From Lucinisca nassula (taxonomy: Eukaryota > Mollusca > Bivalvia > Lucinida > Lucinidae): a stretch of DNA of 64,000 nt. Made by a program: the position numbers and the translations under genes. Under the pieces are notes generated by a model. The model had not been told where the DNA came from, did no database searches, and saw nothing but the letters and a program-made list of their open reading frames with translations. This document shows, in pieces, positions 19,294 to 32,200 of the stretch (positions are counted from its first letter, which is position 1; each line of letters opens with the position of its first letter). The stretch is from positions 42,671,124-42,735,123 of the forward strand of contig OY757016.1 of assembly GCA_963580285.1 (NCBI GenBank). Reading direction: 5' to 3'.

Positions 19294-22200
19294 ACAAAAT
19301 CGTGTCTGCTCTATAACTTGAAAACCTATAACTGCTCTATAACTTGAAGCTATCTTCACGAAACTTCATATAAGTATTCATCAATATTAGACAACGTGCA
19401 GAGCGCAAGAACTATAACTCTCGCATTTATAATTTTTGAGTTATCTCCCTTGGAAGTTTGTCGGTATGTATATATGTATGGGTAAATCGTGTCCGGTCAA
19501 TAACTTTCTTTCTTTTAGATGGATTTTGAAATTACTTGGCAGAAATATTAACCACCATGAGACGATGTGTGGCGCGCACTAACCTTTTATTTTTAGATAG
19601 AATTTGAAATTACTTGGCAGAAATGTTAACTACCATGAGACGATGTGTCCCACATATGATTTAGGTTGGTACATCAAAGGTCAAGGTCATACACAGAAGT
19701 CAAAGGTAAAAAGGGGCCTTTTTTGTGTTCGGTCAATAACTTTCTTATTTTTAGATGGATTTTGAAATTACTTGGCAGAAATGTTAACCACTATGAGAGG
19801 ATGTGTTGCGTGCATGACCCAGGTTGTTACCTCAAAGGTCAAGGTCATACTTAGAGGTCAAAAAGGGGGTCTTTTTTCGTGTTTGGTCAATAACTTTCTT
19901 ATTTGTGGATGGATTTTGAAATTGCATGGCAGAAATGTTAACCACAATGTGATGATGTGTCTCTTGCATGACCCATGTTGGTACTTCAAAGGTCAAGGTC
20001 ATACTAAGAGGTCAAAGGTAAAAAAGGGGCCTTTTTAGTGTTCAGTCAATAACTTTCTTATTCCTGGATGGATTGTGAAATTACTTGGCAGAAATGTTAA
20101 ACATCGTGAGACGATGTGTTGCGCGCTAGACCCAAGGTCAAGGTCATACAAAGAGGTCAAAGGTCAAAAAAGTCTTTTAAAAGTTTTTTTTTGTGTCCAG
20201 TCAATAACTTTTTTATTTCTGGATGGACTTTTTAAAGTAACCTTGCAGAAATGTTCACCTTCATTAGACGATGAGTCGTGTGCAAGACCAAGGTCCATAC
20301 CTCCAATGTCAAGGTCATACCTAAAGGACAAAGGTAAAAAAGGGGTCTTTTTTGTGTACAGTCAATGACTTTCTTATTCTTCGATGGATCATGAAATTAC
20401 TTGGCAGAAATGTTAACCGTCACGAGATGATGTGTTGTACCTCAAAGGTCAAGGCCATACTTAGAGGTCAAAGGTAAAACATGGCTTTTTGTGTACGGTC
20501 AATAACTTTCTTATTTCTCTCTGAACTTAAGTGATTTTGCAGAAATGTGTTGCACACAAGGCCCTGGTCAATACCTCCAATGTCAAGGTCATACTTAGAG
20601 GTCAAAAAGGTGAGACATCTGTGTTTTTGTAGAAAAACAAATTCTAGTATTCACATTATTTACCATCCATTATGTGACAAAAATCAATTGCACGCAGTTT
20701 TCCTATCAACGCGGAAGAGGGCCGTCGACGTCATAATGTCGACATCGTCCAATCATATTGGAGAGAATTATGATTTAATTTTGACGTCACGTTATGATCA
20801 TGCTATGTGTGAGGCAACGTTTTCATTGAAGTATTACAACAACGCGCTCCAAAAGCTAACTATAGGAGTTTTCTGTAAATGCACAGAGAATGAACATGTA
20901 AATATATATCCTTACAGTGCCGTTTTCTGAAGTTGTTAGCAGTGAACGTTTCATACTACGTCACTCTTGTGTACATATTACGTAAGCAACTCGGGCGAGG
21001 TGGGTGGCCTTTCGATGTTCTGTTGACTTATGTTAACTTCGTGTCAGAATTTATGTGTTTGTTCAATATTCCTGTCTGTTTTTCAGATGTTTACGTTCGG
21101 ACACGATCGTAGTAACTTCAGTGACGTCGTAAACCGCGGTGATTTGACGTTACGTCATCTTCTCCTGAAGGAATGGGATGCCAGTATGGAGACGTTACCA
21201 TTCCCACCTGCTCAGGGTGATTTTGCAGTTTATGACGTCGAGGAACTGAAGGAACGAATAAATTATGCTGTTGAAAGAGTAGGTTTTTCGTCATTATTTT
21301 CTTAGAAAATCTAAAGCTGAACACCATGCATAAAGTCTTCCGGAGGGAAGGAAAATATGATTAATTTTACATATTAACTCAATTTTATTATTTTGGCCAG
21401 TTGCCTTCTTCAGAAAAACTGAATTACACAGATTTCAAAGGAAATAAACAATGTCCAAACATTGAAATTAAGTAGAAAAATCGCTTTAGCTGTAACTACT
21501 TTTTGTACAAGATACCGCTTTTGCAGTGAAATCGTTATATTCAAACGCGGGAAAATTTCCCAATTAAAAATATTAATTGATGGAGTGTATATGTAAAATT
21601 AATTATAGCTGAATAGACACACCACTTAGAAAGTTTGTTCTTGTAAAATTATTTTGAGTTTTCATAAAGTTTTCTTTAAGGAAATAATTTGCTCCCTGAG
21701 GGATATTGTGAAGGCAAGGCACACAATATGATCCTTTTTGGTGCATATTTTGTAGGGAGCACATCGATGTAAGCGACACAATTCCGAGATGACTGCTTTT
21801 ATTGATTTAAAAATACCTGCGCGTTAAGGGGAGTGGGGACACTTTTAGGGGAGACAACTCCTGCAAAAGTATTTTTGTCTCCCATGTCAATAGGGTTCAA
21901 CTCTTAAATGAAAGAATTTGCTCCTCGGGAGCAAATTCTTTCCATTAAGAGTAGACCCCTTTTTCAGTGGGACAGGGTTTATAGAAAAGCGAACAGGAAG
22001 TCCCGAAATGTATCTCCCTTTGAAAAATGACGGAAAAAGTGCTAGGTGTTCCCATTCCCCTTAAGTAACAGTGAATACACTGATCATACTTTGATCTCGG
22101 CATTCACTGCTCGCAAGTGTTCTTTGTTTGTTGTGGTGGGTAGGCATGTATAGCTTCATTTTATTGAGTGTAAGTTTTACAAAAATTTATGTACTGTTAT

Positions 22201-25200
22201 GAAACAATCAAGGTACCTACGACTCGTATTGCGACGTCTGATTTGGGTGTCCATCGTTCGTCAGTATCCGTTGTTTATAGACGCTAGGCATGCACGGGTT
22301 AATATTTTTTGAAGTTTTACGACCAAGTCAACACTATTTAGATGATATCAGTTTACATGACCACACTTTCCATGGGCATGCCTATAATAAGCAGTTGACT
22401 AGTTCACTGCACATAATTTCGCCAGAAACTGACAACTGCCCTTCTTGAATCAGCAGAAGGGAGAGCATGGTGAAGATCAGTCTCCACACAGGAAGTTAAT
22501 GTATAAATCCTAACGTGACTTCCGGTACAAAATTCCAATAGACATGAGGGCGATACGTTTTACTATTCACTATCACCTTCTCAAGAATGTAATATTTGAG
22601 CCCCGCTAAGCGAATTTGTGTCTTCGAGCATTCCGTCATGACAAATTTTAACTGCGCATGCCTAGCCATTCAGAGGGGCCAGGGATATGGCTTTCTGTCT
22701 GAAGGTTCCTCTTGATTTACTGCTTGTATGAGCGAGCAGCGAAGGTTCTGGCGAGACTGCGCAGGCTCGCCTGAACCTTCGCTGCTTGCATAGGCGATAA
22801 GTACCAGAATCGCTTGACGGGGCCCATATATTATTACCTAACCTACTTGTTAAAAAGCATTTTCGACTATTTCACGTTTTTGCACCTGTAGTAAATGGCA
22901 ATCATTTTGAACCTGTTCTTGCAGAATTAGCACCCTGTGTTGATAGCTTTGACTATGACCCGGTCACGTGCTCTTCTGCTTGTTTGGAATTATATTTTGT
23001 GATCTAAAGTTGACTTAAAAATACACATTTAATTAAAGCTAAACGTGTTATTTGATCAAATAATTACGGTATTTATTGATAATGATTTGAGTAATAAATA
23101 AAAATAAAAAAATGAGTTCCTTTAAAACATCTATTTCATACCTTTCTGGGTGATAGTCAAATCTATCAGCCCCTCAGTGCTATGGATCGCCTGCACGGCT
23201 TTGAGCCTCGGACCACCTGATTAACTTAGCCTTAAGCCTCGGGCGATAGTTCATCAGATGGTCTGCAGCACAAAGGGGCTGCGAAAGTTCATCAGGTGGT
23301 TCACGGCACCTAGGGGCTGCGCTAGTTCATCAGGTGGTTCACAGCACAAAGGGGCTGCGAAAGTTCGCCAGCTGGTGCACAGCACCTAGGGGCTGCGCTA
23401 GCTCATCAGGTGGTTTACAGCACAGAGGGGGCTGCGAAAGTTCGTCAGGTGGTTCACCGCACCGAGGGGCTGCGAAAGTTCATCAAGTGATCCACAGCAC
23501 CGAGGGGCTGCGAAACTTCATCAGATGATTCACAGCACCGAGGGGCTGCGAAAGTTTATCAGGTGATCCACAGCACCGAAGAGCTGCGTTAGTTCATCAG
23601 GTGGACAACAGCACCGAGGGGCTAATAGTCTGACTGTCTGACAGAAAGATATGAAAAAGTTGTATATTATTTTGTATAGTTCTATAACGCTCCTGCTGAT
23701 GCTATTGGCTACTACCTGCGACTGAAAGATGACCACATAAGAGTAAAAATGGAATATTTTGACTTCATCGGGTTTCAGGATTCAGATTCTGAAAATGACC
23801 TCAAAATCATGAGTAAGTCATTAAGTTAGCACTGCGAAAAGTTATACTACTTTGTAGGACGTATTGCATAGGCCGGTACTTTGTAGGACATATTGCGTAG
23901 ACCGGTACTTTGTAGGACATATTGCATAGACTGGTACTTTGTAGGACATATTGCATAGGCCGGTAAAATAATGAAAGCATTGAAATGTTATTGTGCTCAT
24001 GTTGAGCTATTGTGATCAGTCAATGTCCGTCGTCCGTCGTCCGTCCTCAACAATTTGCTTTAAATGCAACTTCTCCTAAACCCTTGGGCCAATATGATTC
24101 AAACTTCACAGGAATGTTGCCTAGATGATTCCCTACCAAAATAGCTAAAGCGTTCCGCTCTTATGAACAAGATGGCCACAAACGCTAAAAATAGAATGTA
24201 CTAGAGACACTGACACTCAGGTGAGCGAATCAGGGCCCTCTGGGCCCCCTTGATTAGTTTTGGTTTTGCGACCCTTTCAAGATGATCTCACTTATTTCGA
24301 GCCGATCGTTAATCAGAGGTATGCGAAGCCCCGGAGAAGAAAACCTGGTCTTCAGCTGCAGAACTTGGCGTTTTACTTATGATCTGAGCGAGGCTCGAAC
24401 CCTCAGCGGCCAGAGGCCTAATGATTAAGAGACAGCACCCCTGCCCATTAGGCGACGAAGGCTTAATCGTGACAATTGATGCGTCCAGTAAGAAATGATA
24501 GAGAAAATGTTTCACCTACGTATAATCCACGTCATGACTGTTTGTTCTGAGATAAACGCCCCGCCCCATTCAACAGTTTTTAGGCCTTGTCGATCTTGTC
24601 AGTTTTCCTGACCACGCACAACACCGTGCACACGGTTTCGCATGAACCAGATTTTGAAGCTTAACGTCCCCGTTAACACTATTTATGTAATTTCGGAGAC
24701 ATTGCTTCCAATTTTGTGGGACTTTTACCCGACATGGAGATGAAATGACATCTCAAGCCCTGCCGCCAAAAGAAACTAATAGGGTTTATATGCATGGCCA
24801 GTCGACTCGCACCACTTTGCCTGGGCAGGCTTAGACGTTCTTAGCGGCTTAACACTACTCGTATGCGGTCGGTTTCAGCTCTGTGTGGAAGCACCATGCA
24901 GTGCAATATGTTTCTATAAGCCACGGTGGACGAGGGCCCTCGCCAGAACCAGATAACTAACCTAGGTGAAAAGATTTCACGATCAATCTTCTCGAAAACT
25001 GTTGACGACTTGGCCGGTATTGAACCCCCCGCCTCTGATCATTAGTCAGACACAAACCCGACTGAGCTACCCAGGCCGGCTCACACGTCATGAGAAAGCC
25101 TATATTGCCATGTATGAAAATCTTCACGCAGTCTGATCAGCATCTTCGTGTTTGTTGCTCGGATAATAATACACATACTAACCAGCACACGGCAAAACTT

Positions 25201-26140
25201 ACATAAAGACGTGCGACCTTCAAATACCCGGCTCAGTCTGCTCATTTACCTACTAAGACAAGAGATGCCGTGTATCTCTCTTTGAATAGTCCGCAGGCTA
25301 TAGAAGGTACATGCGATCAGCGAAGACTCTGATCAGACTGCGCGAATGCGCAGGCTGATCTGAGTCTTCGCTGGTCGCACACGCCTTTATGTAGGTTGTG
25401 TTGTGCGCTAGCTGATATAGTTTCTTCATCTAAAATGCTTCATCCAAGCTAGTCTACGTAGCTGAGCAGGTCCAATTATGACTTGTCTTTTTGTAATTCT
25501 TGAAGTAGGGCACACTCATGATTCGACTCTTTTGGCACTAGAATCCCCACCCACTTATTCGGGATCGGTTCATTTCTAATTTTATAGGGGTATCAGATTT
25601 GTATGATTAAAGTAAGTTACTACCATACATTTTAAGCACTGGTGACTCTGATCAGATTAATTCTGACTTTTACATATTTCCCTATATTTTAGCAATGTAA
25701 AAAATGATCAGAGGCCACAATCGTATTTGGCTATTACGAAAACACGCCTATTGAAATATATTGAAAATTTTACAACCAAAAATTGAGATTTTTCAGATAA
25801 AATATTCTGATATTTTTCATATTTCTGCTGAAAACATAGACTGTGGGCACTCGATACAACCGCCTCAAGAGTATCCACAGTCTATGTATGTAAGCAGAAA
25901 AATAATAAATACCAAATGTAAACCCCAGTTTTACTATATAGAAGTTGGGTTTAAGGGGGTCAAAGTTATAAAGGAGTGTTTTTCATGATGCTTCTGGATC
26001 TACACTGCTTGCGGATGCCATATTTTAGGACGCGGGATTCATATGGGGTGATACATTTATATTCCTTATATCCGAGCATAATGGCAGGAGACGAAAGCAA
26101 ATGCAGTATATTTTCATAACTTGAGCTCGTTACTGTTCAT

Positions 26141-26208
<68 letters not shown>

Positions 26209-29200
26209 TTTCTTTTCCTTCTACTTAAAACAACAACAACAACCACAACAACAACGGTAGCAAAACAATAGCAACTGCTGCTACCACTTATACTACTTCT
26301 ACTTGTACTACTTCTGATAAGTTTTGTTTTTAAATACAGTAGAACTTCAATTGCTCGAAACTCGATGGCTCGTTTACCATGGATGAGTCGAACCATTCTT
26401 GAGTGCCCAGGGAATTCCTCCAAATACTATATATGTAGGGAGATTTTCTTTTGTCATGCAAATGTATGCTATGTGTACTCATTAGAATCGCTCCGATGAA
26501 GCGATTCTAAAGAGTACACACAATATAAAGAAGACCGAAAAGGTGCACCAAACTTATCTCCATTATACGTCCTGGTATAGCACAAACAGTAAGCCTCCAT
26601 GGACTCGAACTACCGCTGTCTCGAACCATTTTTGATGATACCAAAGGGGTTGAAGCCATCGAAGTTTGACGGTATTATTAAGATTTGGATAATTTTATTC
26701 ACCTACATTCTAGCAAAAGCATTCCCGGTGACGCTGAAAAACACTACAGACCCTGTCACTAATAAACACAGATATGCCTATGACATTGAGGATGACTTCA
26801 AGAAACACAACCTAACACAACCAATAAAGAGGTAAATCAGTGTGTATCTAGCCTGTCACCCATAATATTTGATTTGTAATTATGTTTGTGGTGGATTTAC
26901 GGCCCAGCCAACAGGTAATATTATGTCGAGTAGATCAGTTTCCTACATTGTTCCTCTTCTAAGCGGTTAAATAGTACTGAATTTGATCGCCCTCAGCCTA
27001 CCCCTTAACCCATATATGACAATGGAACATTCCACTTAATGTGCTTAGAGGAGCTAAGCTTGCCAAGGCAAAGGGATGTGAGTCGGACCGTCCATGCTTA
27101 TAAACCATATTTGTTTCATTGTACGGCAGGACTTGAGATGTCATTTCATCTCAATGTCGGGTAAAAGTCCCACAAAATTGGAAGCAACGTCTGCAAAATG
27201 ACCTGTACAGTGTTGACGGAGACGTTCAACCTCAAATCAAATAAAAACAAATAATGAGTTTAGGATGATCTATTTCTAATTATAGGGATGTCAGGTTGGA
27301 TTTGATTGTGGTAAGTTTTACCCCTATGTAGGCCTATGAACTTTAAGCAGATGGTGTAGACTCAGGACAGCGCCGCGTTCTGCGGCGTCTGATCTGGGTC
27401 TACACTGTTTGCCAATGCCGCAGAAATGGACCGATAGGCAAATATGTGTTAAAGTAACAGACAACCGCCTGTCGGTCAAAGGCCGAATCCTCAAGAAACC
27501 GCCCATCTTCAGCCGTCTCACAAGAGATTGGGCATTAGAAAAAGGAAAGACCGGAACAAAAAACACACGCTAAAAGACAGCCCCCGTTCCGCACCTGCTA
27601 CGAGCACAACAAGCTCATACCCTACTGAAGCCAAAACTTTAGAACGCCCCATTATGAAAACACGCCTATACAAATACATTGTAATTTTTACCGCCGAAAA
27701 TCGAAAATTTTAGGATGAAAAATTGTGGTATTTTCATTATTTCTGCTCAAAATATAGATTGTGGGTGCACGATAGAACCGCCTCATCGAGGCGGTTCTAA
27801 CAAGTACCCATAATCTATATTTAAGAGCAGAAATAAGAAAAACAAGGTTTACCCCTGTAAACCCCAGTTTTACTATATAAAAGCGGGGTTCAAGGGGTCA
27901 AAATTATATAGGCGTGTTTTCGTGATGCGGTACTGAAATCTAGCTACACAGCACTTTCACACCCACCCAGTCTCTCACTAAATTGTTCCGTTCGAACAAT
28001 TTGACATGAGACTGACCTTTATGCAAGGAATAAATTAATCAATGCTATCGCCTAATACGTCGGCTTTCGTAAGCTTCTCGTGCATTTTCGGCATCTCGTG
28101 AATCGCGGCCCATTTACCGACCTCTATGTATTGTATAACAATATCGCCATCTCCGGAAAACGACGAAGATAAATACATGCATTCAGTCGGGTGTGAAATT
28201 ATGTTAATAGAGTTCACCAGTCTCAGGCCAATTTGTTCATACTGTACCACTACCTTTTCGGTTTATCAACCAATCAAATTATTTGGTACATGTATGAGGT
28301 ATTCGTTCAATTCACAAACTGAATGATCCTAATGTGAAGCCATCATGAAGACAAACCTATATAATTTGGACACCCTTGAACCCCACTTTAAATAGCAAAA
28401 CTGTGGTTTACAGGGGTAAACCTTATTTTTCTTATTTCTGCTCTAAAATATAGAGTGTGGGTACTCGTTAGAACCGCCTCGATGAGGAGGTTCTAACGAG
28501 TATCCACAATCTATATTTTGAGCAGACATAAGAGAAATATCATTATTTTTCATGTTAAACATTTCATTTTACGGCAGTAAGGTTTACAATGCTTTTGTAT
28601 AGCCATCTTTTCGTAATGCCATCTGATCTGTATCTATACTGTTTGCAAAAGTAAGGGTTGTCGTGTTCAGCAGGATAATGGTTAAATGTTTTATGAACAG
28701 GGTAATCCTTTGGAAGCAAGGACGACAAGACGGCACTAAACACCGCCTACTATACAAGTTTTTAGCTCACCAGAGCCGAAGGCTCCGGGGGAGCTTATAG
28801 GATAGGCAGTTGTCCGTCGTCGCCGTCGCCGTCTGCGTCTGCGTCTGCGGCTTCGTCAACACTTTCAAACGACTTCTCCTCTGAAGCCACTGGGCCGAAC
28901 GGGCCCAAATTTTATCTGTAGCATCCTTGGGCTGGGGGATTGAAAGTTTGTGTTTTTTTATCAAAATCGGCTCATCAGTTTGGTTGCTATGGCAACTTGT
29001 AGTTTCCATAGACTAAAAATGGGGAAAATTGAAAAATGGCATTCACTGCCAAGCCTCTGCAGATATTTTGACAAAACTTTCATAGAAATGTTTCATAGGC
29101 AATCTTCTATCTGCCGTATGATTTTAGGCCTTCTGCTCATTTTTATTGGTTGCCATGGAAACCAAAATGCAAAAAGTAGACAAAAAATACTTAAAAAATT

Positions 29201-32200
29201 ATCTCCTCAGAAACCATATGCTCTAGGAGGCTGAGACTTTATGAAAATATTCACCATATTTGCCTTTACAGGTTTTGTGTTTTTTTTTTATGAAATTTGG
29301 CATTTTAGTTTTGTTGCAACTAAGAGTTTCCATTGACTTATGATGGGGAAAACTGAAAAATGGCATTTACTGCCAAGTCATTGCAGATATTTTGACAAAA
29401 CTTATATAAACATGTTCCTTGAGTAAACTTCTCTCAGCCATATGCTTTTATGTCAACCTTGGGGTCCCCTAGGTTGTGCCGGGACCATGCCCCTCCCCCT
29501 CCACTTCATAAAATGCATTATATCTCAGAAACCTTACAGATCCCAACCCCTAAACCATATATATTCTTGTTCCTTATGATAAGATGCATTAAGTGACACC
29601 AACCTGGGGGTCTCTCGGGATGTGCCGGGGACATGCCCTGCCCCTCTATTTCATAAAATGCCATTTATCTCAGAAACCGTTCAGATCCCCACCCCGAAAC
29701 TATATATATTCTTGTTCCTTATGCTAAGATGCATTAAGTGACACCAACCTGGGGGTCCCCCGGGATGTGCCTGGGACATGCCCCTACCCTCCACTTCATA
29801 AAATGCCATTTATCTCAGAAACCATTGAGATCCCCACCCCTAAACCATATATATTCTTGTTCCTTATGATAAGAAGCATTCAGTGACACCAATCTGAGGG
29901 TCTCCTAGGATGTGGCGGGGCTTATGCCCCACCCCCTCCACATCGTGAAAGGCCGAATATCACGGAAACCGTTCAGATCCCCACCCCTAAACCATTTAAA
30001 TTCTTGTTCCTTATGATAAGACGCATTCAGTGATACCAACCTTAGGATCTCCCTGGCCGCACGGGGGCTATGCCCGACCCCTCCACTTCATAAAAGGCCC
30101 AATATCTCAGAAACTGTTCAGATCCCCAACCCTAAACCATATAAATTCTTGTTCCTTATGATAAGATTCATTCAGTGATAAAAACCTAAGGGTCTCCCAG
30201 GCTGCACCAGGGCTTTGCCCCAACCCGCCACTTCATAAAAGGTGATATATCTCGGAAAGCCTTCAGATCCCCACCCCAAAACCATGTATATTCTTGTTTC
30301 TAATGATAAGACGCATTCAGTGATACCAATCTGGGGGTCCCCTAGGATGTGCCGGGGCTATGCCCCACCCCCTGCACTTTGTAAAAGCCCAATACATCAG
30401 AAACCATTCAGATCCCCACCCCTAAAGCATATAAATTCTTGTTCCTTATCATAATACGCATTCAGTGATACCAACCTAAGGGTCTCCCGGGCCGCACGGG
30501 GGCTGTGCCCCACAACTCCACTTCGGAAACCATTCAGATCCCCACCCCGAAACCATTCAGATCTCTACCCCAAAACCATATAATTTCTTGTTTCTTATGA
30601 TAATTAAAAATCAAAAATGAGTTCCTTTAAGAGCAATGAAAACATTCATAAGAAAGAAAATGGGTCATACTACGTAGTTTCGGCTAATAAAGCCTCATCA
30701 GTGACCCTGTAATGATCCGGCAAAGAAAGCCAGAGGAAACATACTGCAATTTTGCGAACTTCGAATAGGCAGTCGATTCAAAGACTGATATAAATCAAAA
30801 TATGGTCCATATAGTTAAAAGCCTGTCTAGAATATGAGTCTAAACCAATAATTTATTTCTGATTTCTCAGAATATTCACGCTGATCTCAAAGGACCAAAA
30901 GTAAAATATAAACTGCTCTATGGTTGATGTACGGAGGACGTTTTACGGCCGCCACACGGCACAACACCAGCTAAAGTGAATGCAAATAAAAGTCAAAAAT
31001 GAGTTCCTTTAAGAGCAATGAAAACATTCATAAGAAAGAAAATGGGTCATACTACATAGTTTCGGCTAATAATGCCTCATCAGTGACCCTGTAATGATCC
31101 GGCAAAGAAAGCCAGAATTCATTGAAACCAACTTGGGGGTCCCCTGGGATGTTGCCGGGCCATGCCCAACCCACTTTGTAAAAGGCTCAATATCTCAGAA
31201 ACCATTCAGAACCCCCACCCATAAACCATATATATTCTTGTTCCTTATGATGAGACACAATCAGTGATACCAAACTAGGGGTCTCTGGGGGTGTGCTGGG
31301 GCTATGCCCCACCCTTCCACTTCATAAAATGCCATATATCTCAGAAACTGTTCAGATCCCCTCCCCTAAAATATGTGTATTTGTGTTCCCTATAATAAGA
31401 CTCATTCACTCTCACAAATGTGGGGTCTCTATGTGCTAGGGCAACATGCTGATGCCATGGCCAACCCCTCCACTTCATCAAAGGCCATATATCTCAGACA
31501 CCATTAAGATCCCCACCTCATAAACATATATATTCTTGTTTCTTATGATTAGACACATTCAGTCACACCAACTTGGTGGTCCACAGGGGCCATTCCTCTC
31601 CTCATCATTTCATAAGAGGGCCTCATATCTTGGAAACTGTTCATATCCCCACCCCTAAAAAATATATTTTCTTGGTCCTTATTATAAGACACATTCAGCG
31701 ACAACAATCTTGGCTTTCCTGGGGTCTGCCAGGGCCATGCTCCAACCCCTCCGCAGCTTAAAAGGCCTTCAGGAACAGTACACATCCCAACCCCTAAACC
31801 ATATATATTCATGTGCCTTATGATAAGATGGATTCAGTGATACCAGCCTGGGCTCTGTTGGGTCCATGTCTCATCCCTCCTCCTCATAAAAGGCCTAATA
31901 CATAAAAGGCAGATACAGAGTCCACATGGGTGCTCATTTGGAAATGGGGGTTTGTTTGGGAGACTTTATAATCAATAAATTAAAACCTGAAACCATGCAT
32001 GGCTGCCAATTGGCAGTGCCCGCCTGAGCTCTGGTGAGCATTGTGGCCCATGGGCCTCTTGTTTTTTATCAAACCAACTAGTTTCGGCCAATTAGGCCTC
32101 ATCACTGATCCTCAAACACTTTTCTAAAATTATGTAGTGGAACCAATGATTCTAAAAAAAGAAAACGAAAATATAACACACACTTTTATGAAGGGCAGAG

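Larger units (their letters stand above)
30606..31115 (-). mobile_element. Hammerhead retrozyme (dimer-like, two direct repeats)
   Basis: Two direct repeats of about 130 bp (30606-30732 and 30985-31115) each contain a hammerhead ribozyme on the minus strand. The spacing between predicted cleavage sites is 382 nt, so self-cleavage of the transcript would release a 382-nt monomer. It is inserted in the 146-bp satellite. A possible 4-bp target duplication AATT is at 30602-30605 and 31116-31119. Retrozymes are known non-autonomous elements that spread through circular RNA; metazoan ones are described. The organisation is seen; activity is inferred. Confidence 0.85.
29440..31900. repeat. 146-bp tandem satellite array, interrupted
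   Basis: ATTCTTGTTCCTTATGAT recurs at 29562, 29708, 29853, 30000 and 30145 (145-147 bp spacing) and continues to about 30600. After a retrozyme insertion it resumes from 31116 to about 31900. Each unit has CAGATCCCCACCCCTAAACC. Confidence 0.9.
28765..32062. mobile_element. Modular element with AGCTCACC hairpin head and 146-bp satellite body
   Basis: Head TTTAGCTCACCAGAGCCGAA with GGCTCCGGGGGAGCTTATAG at about 28759-28800, followed by a CGTCGCC microsatellite. The end at 32010-32062 has GAGCTCTGGTGAGC and the GGCCCATGGGCC hairpin then TCTTGTTTTTT. Between lie conserved paragraphs repeated twice (29000 and 29340) and the 146-bp array. The head hairpin recurs at 33570. I cannot name the class; mobilised non-autonomous DNA transposon is likely. 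Confidence 0.5.

Noticed and set aside
20547..20930. 127-codon open frame after the 157-bp array
   Set aside because: Begins inside the tandem repeat; the rest shows no domain and does not fit the phase of the mucolipin exons on either side.
23237..23966. CRISPR-like arrays (38-bp and 29-bp spaced repeats)
   Set aside because: Whole units repeat without unique spacers, and the context is a eukaryotic intron.
24945..25085. A functional tRNA gene on the minus strand
   Set aside because: A and B boxes are present, but the acceptor stem and anticodon arm do not close, and SINE-like sequence follows; better read as a tRNA-derived SINE. The same applies at 50085, 55505 and 58395.
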